Shown: positions 50,800-60,642, numbered from the stretch's first letter. The stretch: 64,000 nucleotides of DNA from Bradyrhizobium sp. RD5-C2 (GCF_019972155.1 NZ_BOVL01000008.1:109380-173379), one strand, 5' to 3'. Notes: generated from the letters alone by a model not told the origin. Numbers and translations are program-made.

Positions 50800-52860
50800 A
50801 TGACCAAACCACTGAAATCAAACGCCAAAAGTAAATCTGCCGACGACCTGTTCGGAGCCCCGGAGCCGAAGGGACGCGCCCCGGCGAAGGCTGCTTCGCG
50901 GCCTACCGGAGGCGCCGAAGCCGGCTATACGGCGGCTGATATCGAGGTGCTGGAAGGACTGGAGCCGGTCCGCCGTCGCCCTGGCATGTATATCGGCGGC
51001 ACCGACGAGAAGGCGCTGCACCACCTGTTCGCCGAGGTGATCGACAATTGCATGGACGAGGCGCTCGCCGGCCACGCCACCTTCATCGACGTCGAGATGA
51101 CCACTGACGGCTTTCTGACCGTGACCGACAATGGCCGCGGCATTCCGGTCGACCCGCATCCGAAATTCCCGAAGAAGTCAGCGCTCGAAGTCATCATGTG
51201 CACGCTGCATTCGGGCGGCAAGTTCGACTCCAAGGTCTACGAGACCTCGGGCGGTCTGCACGGCGTCGGCGTCTCCGTGGTCAACGCCCTCTCCTCGCGG
51301 CTCGAGGTAGAGGTCGCGCGCAGCGGGCAGTTGCATCGCATGACGTTCGAGCGCGGCCATCCCAAGGGCAAGCTCGAAGACCTCGGCAAGGTCAACAACC
51401 GCCGCGGCACGCGGATCCGCTTCAAGCCGGACACCGACATTTTCGGCGCCAAGGCGGCCTTCAAGCCGCAGCGTCTTTTCAAGATGACGCGCTCGAAGGC
51501 CTATCTGTTCGGCGGCGTCGAGATTCGCTGGCATTGCGATCCGGAGCTGTTGAAGGGCGTTGAAGACGTCCCGGCAGAAGCCAAGTTTCATTTCCCCGGC
51601 GGCCTTAAGGACTATCTCGCCGCGGCGATCCATGCCGACACGCTGGTGCATCAGGATATCTTCTCCGGCAAATCCGGCCGCAGCGGCGCGCATGGCGCGT
51701 GCGAATGGGCGGTGGCCTGGACGGCCGATGCCGACGGCTTCCTGTCGTCCTACACCAACACGGTGCCGACGCCCGATGGCGGCACGCATGAATCGGGCCT
51801 GCGCAGCGCGCTGCTGCGCGGCTTGAAGGACCACGCCGAGCGCGCCGGTCAGGGCAAGCGCGCGGCCTCCATCACTTCGGAAGACGTGATGGTGGGCGCG
51901 GCCGTGATGCTCTCGGTGTTCGTGCGCGAGCCTGAATTCCAGGGCCAAACCAAAGACCGCCTCGCCACTGCCGAAGCGCAGCGCATCGTCGAGCAGGCGA
52001 TGAAGGATCCGTTCGACCACTGGCTGTCGGGCAATCCGAACCAGGCCAACCGGCTGCTCGATTTCGTGATCGATCGCGCCGAGGAACGGCTGCGCCGCCG
52101 CCAGGAAAAGGAAACCGCGCGCAAGACCGCCGGCAAGAAACTGCGCCTTCCCGGCAAGCTCGCGGATTGCTCGGATGCCGGCACCGAAGGCTCCGAACTC
52201 TTCATCGTCGAAGGCGACTCGGCCGGCGGCAGCGCCAAGCAGGCGCGCGATCGCAAGACGCAGGCCGTGCTGCCGCTGCGCGGCAAGATCCTCAACGTCG
52301 CGTCCGCCGGCAAGGACAAGCTGACCGCCAACGCGCAGCTCTCCGATCTCGTGCAGGCGATCGGCAGCGGCACGCTCGCGCACTATCGCGAAGAGGATCT
52401 GCGCTATCAGCGCATCATCATCATGACCGACGCCGACGTCGACGGCGCGCACATCGCATCGCTCCTGATCACCTTCTTCTACCGGCAGATGCCGCGGCTG
52501 ATCGACGAAGGGCATCTCTATCTGGCGGTGCCGCCGCTCTACAAATTGAAGCACGGCACCAAGTCGGTTTACGCCCGCGACGACGCGCACAAGGAAGAAC
52601 TGCTCAAGAGCGAATTCAACGCCAACGCCAAGGTCGAGGTGAACCGCTTCAAAGGCCTCGGTGAGATGATGCCGGCGCAGCTCAAGGAGACCACGATGGA
52701 TCCGGCCAAGCGCACGCTGCTGCGCGTGGTGCTGCTTGCCGACGATCGTGAGGGCACCGCCGACTCGGTTGAGCGGCTGATGGGCACCAAGGCGGAAGCC
52801 CGTTTTGCCTTCATCTCCGACAAGGCCGAATTTGCGAGCGACGACCTGCTCGACGTCTAG
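50800..52860 (+). CDS. parE: DNA topoisomerase IV subunit B
   Basis: 686 residues. GHKL ATPase: DNCMDEALAG near 76-85 (catalytic Glu), DNGRGIPVD near 107, and TSGGLHGVGVSVVNALS near 149. The TOPRIM metal site is in FIVEGDSAGGSAKQARDR (Glu near 470) and DADVDGAH near 548; PLRGKILNV lies between. The short length and lack of the GyrB-specific insert favour ParE over GyrB. It partners ParC to decatenate chromosomes. The N-terminal 40 residues are low-complexity and basic. Confidence 0.94.
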   Translation: MTKPLKSNAKSKSADDLFGAPEPKGRAPAKAASRPTGGAEAGYTAADIEVLEGLEPVRRRPGMYIGGTDEKALHHLFAEVIDNCMDEALAGHATFIDVEMTTDGFLTVTDNGRGIPVDPHPKFPKKSALEVIMCTLHSGGKFDSKVYETSGGLHGVGVSVVNALSSRLEVEVARSGQLHRMTFERGHPKGKLEDLGKVNNRRGTRIRFKPDTDIFGAKAAFKPQRLFKMTRSKAYLFGGVEIRWHCDPELLKGVEDVPAEAKFHFPGGLKDYLAAAIHADTLVHQDIFSGKSGRSGAHGACEWAVAWTADADGFLSSYTNTVPTPDGGTHESGLRSALLRGLKDHAERAGQGKRAASITSEDVMVGAAVMLSVFVREPEFQGQTKDRLATAEAQRIVEQAMKDPFDHWLSGNPNQANRLLDFVIDRAEERLRRRQEKETARKTAGKKLRLPGKLADCSDAGTEGSELFIVEGDSAGGSAKQARDRKTQAVLPLRGKILNVASAGKDKLTANAQLSDLVQAIGSGTLAHYREEDLRYQRIIIMTDADVDGAHIASLLITFFYRQMPRLIDEGHLYLAVPPLYKLKHGTKSVYARDDAHKEELLKSEFNANAKVEVNRFKGLGEMMPAQLKETTMDPAKRTLLRVVLLADDREGTADSVERLMGTKAEARFAFISDKAEFASDDLLDV

Positions 52861-53088
52861 GGCCCAACCGACTGATTTGAAATGATTTTCCGGCCGCATC
52901 CAGATCGGGGCGGCCGTTTTCATTCGCCCTCTCGGAGAGTGGCCGCGGTTTCCTTTTCGGGCGGTTGTGTCTCACCCGCAACAGCATTTCCGACGGAACC
53001 ACGTATAGTCCTGACATGAGTTTCGGGAATCAGTGCGATCGCGCCCCCGTCAGCGACCCGATCGAACGCTAAAGTCGAGGATTTGGAT

Positions 53089-53880
53089 ATGAAGAAGATT
53101 TTGCTCGCTCTGACCGCGGTTGCTGCGATGACGGGTTCCGCGTCGGCTGCCGATCTGGCCGCCCGCCCCTACACCAAGGCTCCGGCCCCGATCGCGGTCG
53201 CGCCGAGCTGGACCGGCTTCTACATCTTCGGCGGTGGCGGCGGCGGCGTCTGGGACGCTGACACCGGTGTCCAGTCGACTGTCACGGGCGCGCCGATCCT
53301 CGGCTTCAATCAGCGCCAGGGCGGCGATGGCTGGTACGGCACCGTCGGTGCTGGTTACGACTGGCAGACCGCCAACAGCTGGGTCCTCGGCGTGTTCGCT
53401 GACGGCCAGTTCGGCAGCCTGAAGGGCACGATCCAGGATCAGGGTCCGTTCGTCGCCGGCTCGATCAAGAATGACTACAGCTGGGCCGCCGGTGCGCGCC
53501 TCGGTTATCTGGTCGCTCCGAACGTTCTGTCCTACGTCAACGCCGGCTACTCCAGCTCGCACTGGAAGGGCACCACGCTGTTCAACACCGCGACCGCACT
53601 TCCCTCCGGCCTGCACACCAACGGTTTCGATCGCAGCGGCTGGTTCGTCGGCGGCGGCGTCGAGAACAACCTGAACATCTTCGGCATCACCGCGCCGGGC
53701 TGGTTCATGAAGACCGAGTACCGTGCTGCCTACTACGACAGCAAGAACATCTCGGAACTCGCCGACGTCACCAACATCTCGAACGGCCGCGACATCACCT
53801 TCAAGCCGCTCGTCCAGACCATCAGCACCTCGCTGGTCTATCGCTTCAACTGGACCGGTCCGGTTGTTGCTAAGTACTGA
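53089..53880 (+). CDS. Outer-membrane beta-barrel protein (Omp25/Omp31-type)
   Basis: 263 residues from ATG 53089, with GAGG 8 bases upstream. Signal peptide KKILLALTAVAAMTGSASA, then the mature start ADLAARPYTKAP, the hallmark of the small porin-like proteins of Rhizobiales. The mature part has alternating strands (GFYIFGGGGGG, AGYDWQTANSWVLGVFAD) and ends with an aromatic residue (VAKY), as required for BAM insertion. It is likely a surface-abundant barrel; its role in transport is unproven. Confidence 0.9.
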   Translation: MKKILLALTAVAAMTGSASAADLAARPYTKAPAPIAVAPSWTGFYIFGGGGGGVWDADTGVQSTVTGAPILGFNQRQGGDGWYGTVGAGYDWQTANSWVLGVFADGQFGSLKGTIQDQGPFVAGSIKNDYSWAAGARLGYLVAPNVLSYVNAGYSSSHWKGTTLFNTATALPSGLHTNGFDRSGWFVGGGVENNLNIFGITAPGWFMKTEYRAAYYDSKNISELADVTNISNGRDITFKPLVQTISTSLVYRFNWTGPVVAKY

Positions 53881-53910
53881 GCTGAATAGTCCCTGCTGAT
53901 CCAGCAGACG

Positions 53911-53941
53911 AAAAGCCCCGGCATTGTCCGGGGCTTTTTTG
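53911..53941 (+). terminator. Rho-independent terminator of the barrel gene
   Basis: AAAAGCCCCGG at 53911-53921 and CCGGGGCTTTT at 53928-53938 pair over 11 bp with a 6-base loop; the T-run continues to 53941. It lies 31 bases after the stop. Confidence 0.92.
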
Positions 53942-54075
53942 TTGCCTGAACACGTTCGAGAACAACTTCGCGCGCGCGCCTCTTCGCGCAGGGCCGACTG
54001 GCCGCGCTCGATCTGGTCAGCGCTGTGGCGATCGGGCACTCTCTCCGCAGGTTCAAACCACAGCGGACAATAACA

Positions 54076-54846
54076 ATGAGAAACGGACAGTTTGATCTCT
54101 CGGGCCGGGTCGCGATCGTCACCGGCGGCAATGGCGGCATCGGGCTTGGCATGGCGCGCGGCCTGGCGGACGCCGGCGCGGCGGTTGCCGTGGTCGGCCG
54201 CAACGAGGCGAAATCGAAGGCCGCCGTCGAGGATCTGGGCAAGCGCGGCGTCAAGGCTATCGCGGTGGCAACCGACGTCACCGACAAGGCCGCCGTCGCG
54301 GCGATGGTCGAGCGGGTCACGGGCGAGCTCGGCCGGATCGACATCCTCGTCAACAACGCCGGCATGAGCATCCGCAAGCCGCCGCACCAGCTCGAGCTCG
54401 ACGAGTGGAGCAAGGTGATCGACACCAACCTCACCAGCGCCTTCCTGTGCTCGAAGGCGGCCTATCCGGCGCTCAAGGCCTCGGGCCACGGCAAGATCAT
54501 CAATATCGGCTCGATGATGTCGATCTTCGGCGCGAGCTTCGCTGCGGCCTATGCCGCGAGCAAGGGCGGCATCATGCAGTACACCCGCGCCTGCGCCAAC
54601 GCGTGGGCCCCCGACAACATCCAGGTCAACGCCATCCTGCCGGGCTGGATCGACACCGATCTGACCAAGGGCGCGCGCCAGCAGGTCGCGGGCCTGCACG
54701 AGCGCGTGCTCGCACGCACGCCGGCGGCCCGCTGGGGAGCGATCGACGACTTCTCAGGGATTGCCGTATTCCTGGCCTCGCCGGCGTCGGACTTCGTCAC
54801 CGGCACCGCGATCCCCGTCGACGGCGGCTACTCAGTGATGGCCTGA
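54076..54846 (+). CDS. Short-chain dehydrogenase/reductase
   Basis: 256 residues from ATG 54076. Cofactor loop TGGNGGIGLGMA near 18-29, VVGRNEAK after strand 2 (Arg suggests NADP), NNAGMS near 93, catalytic Ser in GSMMSIFGAS and Tyr-Lys in AYAASKGG, and C-terminal TGTAIPVDGGYSVMA. The pattern is close to gluconate 5-dehydrogenase / KduD-like SDRs. It sits between two converging barrel genes and is probably monocistronic. The ribosome site is weak. Confidence 0.87.
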   Translation: MRNGQFDLSGRVAIVTGGNGGIGLGMARGLADAGAAVAVVGRNEAKSKAAVEDLGKRGVKAIAVATDVTDKAAVAAMVERVTGELGRIDILVNNAGMSIRKPPHQLELDEWSKVIDTNLTSAFLCSKAAYPALKASGHGKIINIGSMMSIFGASFAAAYAASKGGIMQYTRACANAWAPDNIQVNAILPGWIDTDLTKGARQQVAGLHERVLARTPAARWGAIDDFSGIAVFLASPASDFVTGTAIPVDGGYSVMA

Positions 54847-54870
54847 AACACCGGATCCATGAAACACAGA

Positions 54871-54892
54871 AGCCCCGGCGTTGGCCGGGGCT
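54871..54892. terminator. Hairpin between converging SDR and barrel genes
   Basis: AGCCCCGGC at 54871-54879 pairs with GCCGGGGCT at 54884-54892. The stem is nearly the same as that of the terminator at 53911, but no T-run follows on the plus strand; leftward the tail is TCTGTGTTTC. Confidence 0.6.
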
Positions 54893-54919
54893 CCTGCATC
54901 CTGTTCGCCTCAGTAGAGC

Positions 54920-55696
54920 TCAGTAACGCGCGATGACCAGCGCGTCGAACTTGTAGTTCATCCGCACCACCGCCCATTGGATGTCGCGCGGCTTGGCGTC
55001 GAACGTGTAGGTGCCCGCAGCGGTCCCGGCGAGCTGATAGGTCTGACGCTCGAAGGCTGCGTAGTTGTATTCGACGCCGACCGTCCAGTTGCGGGTGATG
55101 CCGTATTCCCAGCCGGCGCCGACCGTCCAGCCGCTGGCCCAATGGGTCTGGCTGCCGGAGCCGGTTGCCGGCGGAAGGTTGTCGACGACGGACAGGCGGT
55201 TGTTCACGCCCGCATAGCCGCCCTTGAAATAAAGCAGATTGTTCTGGATCGCGTAGCCGGCACGACCGACGATCGTTGCCATGAAGTTCGAGCGCCAGCT
55301 GAATTGATCGTCGCGGCCGACGCCGAACACCGTGTTGGTGACGCGGCCGGAATTGTCGAGCCCGGAGAACGTGCCCTCGACGCCGAACACGAAGTTGTTG
55401 GCCTGCCAGTTGTAGCCGATCTGACCGCCACCCATGAATCCCGAGCCGCGCTGCCGAAAGCCCTGGCCGGGTGCGAGATCGCCGAACGCCGTCGTGTTCG
55501 CGCTGTTGACCCACTGCTCATTGGTCCAGGCGCCGCCGAGATGGCCGCCGAGGTAGAAGCCGGACCAGTTGTAGACCGTTTCCACATAGGCCGGCGCCTT
55601 GGTGTACGGACGGGCGGCAAGGTCGGCGGCCGATGCAGCGCCGACGCCGAGCGCCGTAGTCACGGTCAGCGCGGCAATGAATTTGGCATGAGACAT
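54920..55696 (-). CDS. Outer-membrane beta-barrel protein (Omp25/Omp31-type), second copy
   Basis: 258 residues from ATG 55696. The signal peptide (KFIAALTVTTALGVGAASA) leads to the same mature start as the protein at 53089, ADLAARPYTKAP. WSGFYLGGHLGGAW is the first strand pair of the OmpA-like/Omp31 barrel; the protein ends in IARY. Barrel sequences otherwise differ strongly, so the two are older paralogues. GGGG lies upstream of the start. Confidence 0.9.
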   Translation of the reverse strand: MSHAKFIAALTVTTALGVGAASAADLAARPYTKAPAYVETVYNWSGFYLGGHLGGAWTNEQWVNSANTTAFGDLAPGQGFRQRGSGFMGGGQIGYNWQANNFVFGVEGTFSGLDNSGRVTNTVFGVGRDDQFSWRSNFMATIVGRAGYAIQNNLLYFKGGYAGVNNRLSVVDNLPPATGSGSQTHWASGWTVGAGWEYGITRNWTVGVEYNYAAFERQTYQLAGTAAGTYTFDAKPRDIQWAVVRMNYKFDALVIARY

Positions 55697-55895
55697 GGTG
55701 GCATCCCCAGATTGTCTGACGGAGACGAGCTTTCCCAGAGAGACCCTTACCAAAAGCAAACCGCGGGAACCGGCCGCGCAGAATCCGTGTCTGCCGGTTT
55801 CGAATCATGTCGGTCTGTTGCAATCACGCAACTTCTAAAGGCTCCTTTAAGGAGCTGTTATCCTTGATAAATTCCTTCCCTGCGTGCGACGCCGG

Positions 55896-57140
55896 TCAAC
55901 GCGCCGCCGGCGAGTGCACGTGCTCCGGCCGCACCCCGACCGCGACCAGACGCGCCGTCAGCCCTTGCAACCAGGGCATCGCGGTGATCAACCGCAACGC
56001 GAACGGCACCGGCTCATCGCCGCCCTTCAGCGCGGCGCTGATGAGGTTGTTCTGCGCGATCACCTGCATGCGTTGCGTCACCCGCACCGGGAATTCGCGG
56101 CGTCGCCGCACGGCATCGAGCTCGTCCTCCGACGGGCAGCCAGTGACGAGCTTCGCCGCCAGGATGTTCGCGGTCGCGACCGCGTCCTGCACCGCGAGGT
56201 TGACGCCGACGCCGCCGATCGGCGACATCGCGTGCGCAGCGTCGCCGATGCAAAGCAGGCCGGGACGGGTCCAGCGCGTCAGGCGATTGATCGCAACCGT
56301 GAGCAGCTTGACGTCGTCAAAACTCTTCACGTCGGCAATGCCGGCCTTGAGGATCGGCGCGAGCCGCAGCACGTCGTCGAGCAGCGCCGGCAATCCCCTC
56401 GCCTTCACGGCCTCGTATTGTCCCTTGGCGATCACATAGGCGCATTGCCAATAGTCGCCGCGATCGAACGTCACCATCATCTTGCCGTGGTCGATGCGGG
56501 CGAACAGATTCTCGGTCTCGTCCCGACGCCGCCCGACGCGAAACCACAGCACGTCCATCGGCGCGCCGATCTCCTCGACGTCGAGGCCGGCGCGCTCGCG
56601 CACGATCGAATGCCGGCCGTCGCAGCCAATGGTGAGATCCGCCTCGATCTCGATAGGGCCATCAGGCGTCTTCACATGGACGCCCGCAACAGCGTCGCCG
56701 CGCCGGATCAGGTCGGTCGCCTCGGCGTTCATCAACACCTTGAGCGAAGGGAAACGCTTGCCGCTCTCGCGCAGGAAATTGAGGAAGTCCCACTGCGGCA
56801 TCATCGCGATGAATGGATATTTGACGCTGAGGCGGCTGAGGTCGGCGATCCGCACCGCGGTGCCGCCGAACATGCCGTCGAGCCTCTGGATGTCCTGGTG
56901 CGGCAGCTTCAGGAAGCCGTCGATCAGACCGAGCTCGTCCATCACCTGCAGGGTCGATGGATGCACGGTGTCGCCGCGGAAGTCGCGGAAGAAATCGGCG
57001 TGCTTCTCCAGCACCACGACATCGACCCCGGCGCGCGCGAGCAGGTAGCCGAGCATCATGCCGGCCGGCCCGCCGCCCACGACGCAGCAGCGCACCTTCA
57101 TCTGACGCGTTTTCGGCGCTACCGGATTGCCTGCATCCAT
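55896..57140 (-). CDS. FAD-dependent aromatic-ring-hydroxylase-type monooxygenase
   Basis: 414 residues with GGAAGG 5 bases before the ATG. PHBH fold: dinucleotide motif VVGGGPAGMMLGYLLARAG near 20-38, the DG motif GCDGRHSIVRERAG near 170, and the GD motif GDAAHAMSPIGGVGVN near 296-311 that contacts the flavin. The group hydroxylates phenolic or other ring compounds using NAD(P)H and oxygen. No aromatic catabolic operon is adjacent, so the substrate is open. Confidence 0.88.
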   Translation of the reverse strand: MDAGNPVAPKTRQMKVRCCVVGGGPAGMMLGYLLARAGVDVVVLEKHADFFRDFRGDTVHPSTLQVMDELGLIDGFLKLPHQDIQRLDGMFGGTAVRIADLSRLSVKYPFIAMMPQWDFLNFLRESGKRFPSLKVLMNAEATDLIRRGDAVAGVHVKTPDGPIEIEADLTIGCDGRHSIVRERAGLDVEEIGAPMDVLWFRVGRRRDETENLFARIDHGKMMVTFDRGDYWQCAYVIAKGQYEAVKARGLPALLDDVLRLAPILKAGIADVKSFDDVKLLTVAINRLTRWTRPGLLCIGDAAHAMSPIGGVGVNLAVQDAVATANILAAKLVTGCPSEDELDAVRRRREFPVRVTQRMQVIAQNNLISAALKGGDEPVPFALRLITAMPWLQGLTARLVAVGVRPEHVHSPAAR

Positions 57141-57212
57141 GATGCCTTCCCTACCGCTGCTTCGACCCTCAGGCCTCGATTGTAACGCGGATCGGACGAC
57201 AGGGATGCAAGG

Positions 57213-58709
57213 CTATCGTCTGAACGTCTTGATTTCCGACACGCTGCCGTCGCGATAGGTCAGCTCCACCGAAACCGATTTGGTCTGCGGCGCGAGCTTC
57301 AGATAAGGCTGCGCGTCCGACGGGATTGCGCTCGGATCGCGCGAATTGCAGGCCGGCATCTTCAACACCTTGTCCGGTACCGCGGTGTCGATGCCGATCC
57401 GCACCTCGCGGATCGCGCAACGGTACGACATCAGGTGCGTGTAGTAGACGAGCAGCCCGTTGAACTCGCGGAACGACAGCCAGCTCGTCGCCGTCATGTC
57501 GAGGATCTTGCGCTGGTCGCGGATCAGCGCAGCATCGGGATCGAACTTGATCGGGAACGGCCCCTGCATCTCGCCCTGCGTATCGACATAGCGAAGCTCG
57601 ATCGTGGCCGCCGGCGCATCGGCCGGCAGCTCGATCGATGGATTGGGCATCCGCTTGCGCGTGCGCGGATCGAGCGTGTCCATGAAGCCGGTTTCGCGGA
57701 AGTCGCCGCTATCGCCGATCCGCCAGGAGATGCCGAGGGTCGGATCGGCGATCGAGAACACGACGGTCCAGCCGCCATTGTGCCGCGAGAAGCTCGCGAT
57801 CGGCGCGTTGATGGAATCGTCCTTCGGCAGCTTCGGCACCGAGACCGGCGGCAGCGCGGCCACCTGCTGCGGCGGAGCGGACGGCTTGGCCGCCTCGGCC
57901 TGCGCCTTCGCGATCCCGTTGAGGAAGACGTCGTCGACCATCTGGTCGAAATAGACCGGGATCTGCTTGTGCTTCACGGTCTCCGCCATCTCGCTGACCA
58001 GACGCCGCGTACGCTGGGCGACCTGCACCAGGTTTTCACCGGGCTGCAGCAGCTCCCTGGCAAACGTTCGCGTGAACACCGAATTGGGATTGGCGTCGTC
58101 GTTCGAGAGCCGGTCGAGCGCGGTCTGGCGCGGCCCCGCCGAGAACACCGAGAACACGCCTTCCGGTAGCTGCGTCATCGGCGCAAGGCCACCGCCACCG
58201 GCAACGGCGCGCGTGCCGGCGCGCTCGAATGGATTGTTGCGGCAGGCGTCGAACACCAGGATCGAGGTCCGCGCCTTCTTGTTCTGCAATCGCTCGATGA
58301 TGCGGTCGGCGAGAACCGAGGCGTCGCGCACCAGCTCCTCCTGCCCTTCGGTCGCGGCCGGCACGTCGGTCGGCAGCAGGAAGTTCTGGCCCGCGATCTC
58401 GAAGCCGTGACCGGCATAGAAGAAGAACGCGGTGTCGCCGGGTTCCACGGCGCGGTCGAAGGCGAGCAGCGTCTCGGAGAACGCCTGCCGGTTCAGATTC
58501 TCGGCCACCATGACGTTGAAACCGAGCTGCTTCAGCGTGTCGCCCATGGTGCGGGCGTCGTTGACCGCCTTCTGCAGCTTCGGCACGTTCCTGTAATCAT
58601 TGTTGCCGATCACCAGGGCGACGCGCTTTTCAGCCTGGGCGGGCGCCGCCGACGCAACAAATGCGACCGCCAACAGGGTCGCTGAAAGTCTCGAAAGCCA
58701 GCTCTTCAT
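57213..58709 (-). CDS. Exported metacaspase-like (caspase-fold, C14) protein
   Basis: 498 residues from ATG 58709, where GGGAATTGGG lies just upstream; the open frame continues 890 bases further only because it overlaps the AraC gene. Signal peptide to about residue 26. The caspase-like p20 domain (27-250) has the catalytic dyad His101 in YAGHG and Cys156 in DACRNNP. The C-terminal half has a beta-rich unknown domain. Bacterial metacaspases cut after Arg/Lys; this one would act in the periplasm. It is divergent from an AraC regulator. Confidence 0.9.
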   Translation of the reverse strand: MKSWLSRLSATLLAVAFVASAAPAQAEKRVALVIGNNDYRNVPKLQKAVNDARTMGDTLKQLGFNVMVAENLNRQAFSETLLAFDRAVEPGDTAFFFYAGHGFEIAGQNFLLPTDVPAATEGQEELVRDASVLADRIIERLQNKKARTSILVFDACRNNPFERAGTRAVAGGGGLAPMTQLPEGVFSVFSAGPRQTALDRLSNDDANPNSVFTRTFARELLQPGENLVQVAQRTRRLVSEMAETVKHKQIPVYFDQMVDDVFLNGIAKAQAEAAKPSAPPQQVAALPPVSVPKLPKDDSINAPIASFSRHNGGWTVVFSIADPTLGISWRIGDSGDFRETGFMDTLDPRTRKRMPNPSIELPADAPAATIELRYVDTQGEMQGPFPIKFDPDAALIRDQRKILDMTATSWLSFREFNGLLVYYTHLMSYRCAIREVRIGIDTAVPDKVLKMPACNSRDPSAIPSDAQPYLKLAPQTKSVSVELTYRDGSVSEIKTFRR

Positions 58710-58889
58710 CCCAATTCCCGCCTGCACGACAAGTGCGCCGCTCGTGCGACCGCCGCCTAATAGTCGGATCAGCCGTTTGGCCGGTTCAAGGCCGACGCCG
58801 GACGGCCGTCTTGACCGCCGCCTTGGCGACCCTCTCGGCCCCATGAGGCGTCCCGTCCGTCCTAGGTCAAGTTTCTTTTTACGGCCCGC

Positions 58890-59912
58890 ATGATAGATTC
58901 CACCTTCCATCCGGCGCGAGCTCTCCGCACGTCCCAAGGGCATTCCAGGGGCTTTTCCGTGTACACATGGTCCACTGAGCAAGTCGATCCCCGCGATCGC
59001 TTCGACTATTGGCGCGAGGTGCGCGCCAAGGGGTTGTTCGGCGTCACCGCGGAACTCGAACCCGAGCACCGCCGCGACTTCTTCGGCGAGTTCTCGCTGC
59101 GCCAGCTCGGCGATGCCGGGCTGGTCGAGCTGCGGGCCTCGCCCTACCGCGTCGAGCGGCGCGCCGGCGACATCGCCGACGCCCGCAGCGACAGCCTGTG
59201 CATCTATCAGCAGCTCGGCGGTGGCGGCTGGTTCGGCGGCGCGCGGCTCGATGAATTCGCGGTGCGCGACGGCATGTTCGCGACCAGCTATTCGGACTTG
59301 CCCTATCAGACCGCCCCGCTTCGCGACGACGGCTTCCACCTGCGCATCATCAAGATCCCGGTGGCGAACATCGTCCCGCCGGGTGCCGAGCTCGGCGAAT
59401 TCGTCCCGCGGCCGGTGCAGGATGAGACCGCGCTGCGGCCATTGTTGGAATCCTGCTTCCGCGACCTCGTCGAAGGCCATGACGCCACCGCGGCGGACGC
59501 GGCCCCGATGGTGCAGGCCCTCGCCCATATCGCGCTGATCGAGCGCGGCATCATGCGTCCCAAGAGCCGGCTCGCGCAGCAGGCCCTGCGAAGCGCCCAT
59601 CTGTCACAGGCCCGCCGCCTGATCCAGCGGCACCTCGCTGATGCTGCGCTGACGCCAAGCCTGATCGCCGGCCTGCTCGGCATCTCGGTGCGTCACCTGC
59701 ACATCCTGTTCGAGGAGACGGAGAAAACTTTCTCTGAGACCGTCACCGCGCTTCGGCTCGCGCAAAGCCGCCGCCTGCTCCGCGAGCGATCCGGGCAGAC
59801 GATCGCCGAGGTGGCGTTCGCCTGCGGCTTCGAGAGCCTCGCGACGTTCTACCGCCTCTTCAATGCGTCCGAATCGATGACCCCGGGCGATTACCGGGCA
59901 CGGGTGGCCTGA
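58890..59912 (+). CDS. AraC-family regulator with AraC_binding_2 sensor half
   Basis: 340 residues. The N-terminal half (WSTEQVDPRDRFDYWREVRAK, near 28-48) matches the AraC-binding-like sensor of the NitR/FeaR group. The C-terminal double HTH spans about 235-335: ALTPSLIAGLLGISVRHLHILFEE, then IAEVAFACGFESLATFYRLF and the final GDYR. It is divergent from the metacaspase gene over 180 bases and may control it. A shortened paralogue lies at 60823. Confidence 0.88.
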   Translation: MIDSTFHPARALRTSQGHSRGFSVYTWSTEQVDPRDRFDYWREVRAKGLFGVTAELEPEHRRDFFGEFSLRQLGDAGLVELRASPYRVERRAGDIADARSDSLCIYQQLGGGGWFGGARLDEFAVRDGMFATSYSDLPYQTAPLRDDGFHLRIIKIPVANIVPPGAELGEFVPRPVQDETALRPLLESCFRDLVEGHDATAADAAPMVQALAHIALIERGIMRPKSRLAQQALRSAHLSQARRLIQRHLADAALTPSLIAGLLGISVRHLHILFEETEKTFSETVTALRLAQSRRLLRERSGQTIAEVAFACGFESLATFYRLFNASESMTPGDYRARVA

Positions 59913-60027
59913 GCCTCGATCCGAACCGGCCGGGACACCGGGCACTTGCGGGTTGCTAAAGCGCCTTGATGCCCGTAATCGGGATTCCCGGCGTCACGCG
60001 CCGTCCCTCGTCGTCCCTGGGATCCTG

Positions 60028-60642
60028 ATGTCGAAGAAGATGATCAAGCCTGGACCTGACCTGCTGGCGCAGGTCAATCAGGCTTTTCTCGACTACGGCT
60101 ATAGCGGGCTGTCGATGGTCGGGCTGGCCAAGGCCTGCGGCTTCACACAGCGCGCGCTGTATTACTATTTCAGCAACAAGGAAGAGGCGTTTCGCGCCGT
60201 CATCGCCTGGCGCCACGTCGAGGACGTGGCACTCGCGCTGGAGGCCGGCCAGTCCGTGCGGGCGAAGGGCGGCGGCGCGCTGGATATTTTCGCGACGATT
60301 CTCGACGTCCGCTACGGCGAGACGCGGCGCCGCCTCACCCATTCGCCGCACACCGTCGAGCTCAATGCCGAGGCCTTCAAGCGCTGCCGCGATTTGATGA
60401 TCAAATCCGCCGTCTCGTTCCAGGCTGATCTGGAAAGACTGGTGATCGAGTTGCAGGCCGCACGGCTGCTGAAGCTGAACGGCGCGTTCAAACCGGTGCA
60501 GATCGCACAGGCCCTTGCGGACGGCACGCGGGCCGTCAACCAGGCGCTGCCGCCGATCGCCCGCGACGACTTCTCGGCCCGCTACCGCCAGATGTGCGCG
60601 ATGGTGCTCTACGGCTGCGCGGTGATGCCGAAGCGGAAGTAG
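60028..60642 (+). CDS. TetR-family transcriptional regulator
   Basis: 204 residues from ATG 60028. The TetR HTH is at about 12-58: LLAQVNQAFLDYGYSGLSMVGLAKACGFTQRALYYYFSNKEEAF, with the typical YYYFSNKE recognition region. The C-terminal ligand domain shows no known specificity. It lies between the two AraC paralogues, all in the same direction but with gaps over 110 bases, so they need not be one operon. Confidence 0.9.
   Translation: MSKKMIKPGPDLLAQVNQAFLDYGYSGLSMVGLAKACGFTQRALYYYFSNKEEAFRAVIAWRHVEDVALALEAGQSVRAKGGGALDIFATILDVRYGETRRRLTHSPHTVELNAEAFKRCRDLMIKSAVSFQADLERLVIELQAARLLKLNGAFKPVQIAQALADGTRAVNQALPPIARDDFSARYRQMCAMVLYGCAVMPKRK

Noticed and set aside
53050..54699. 549-codon leftward frame across the first barrel gene and SDR
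   Set aside because: Crosses a clear rightward terminator and two well-supported rightward genes; no domain.
58710..59600. N-terminal extension of the metacaspase frame
   Set aside because: It overlaps the AraC gene in antisense; the signal peptide and ribosome site place the start at 58709.
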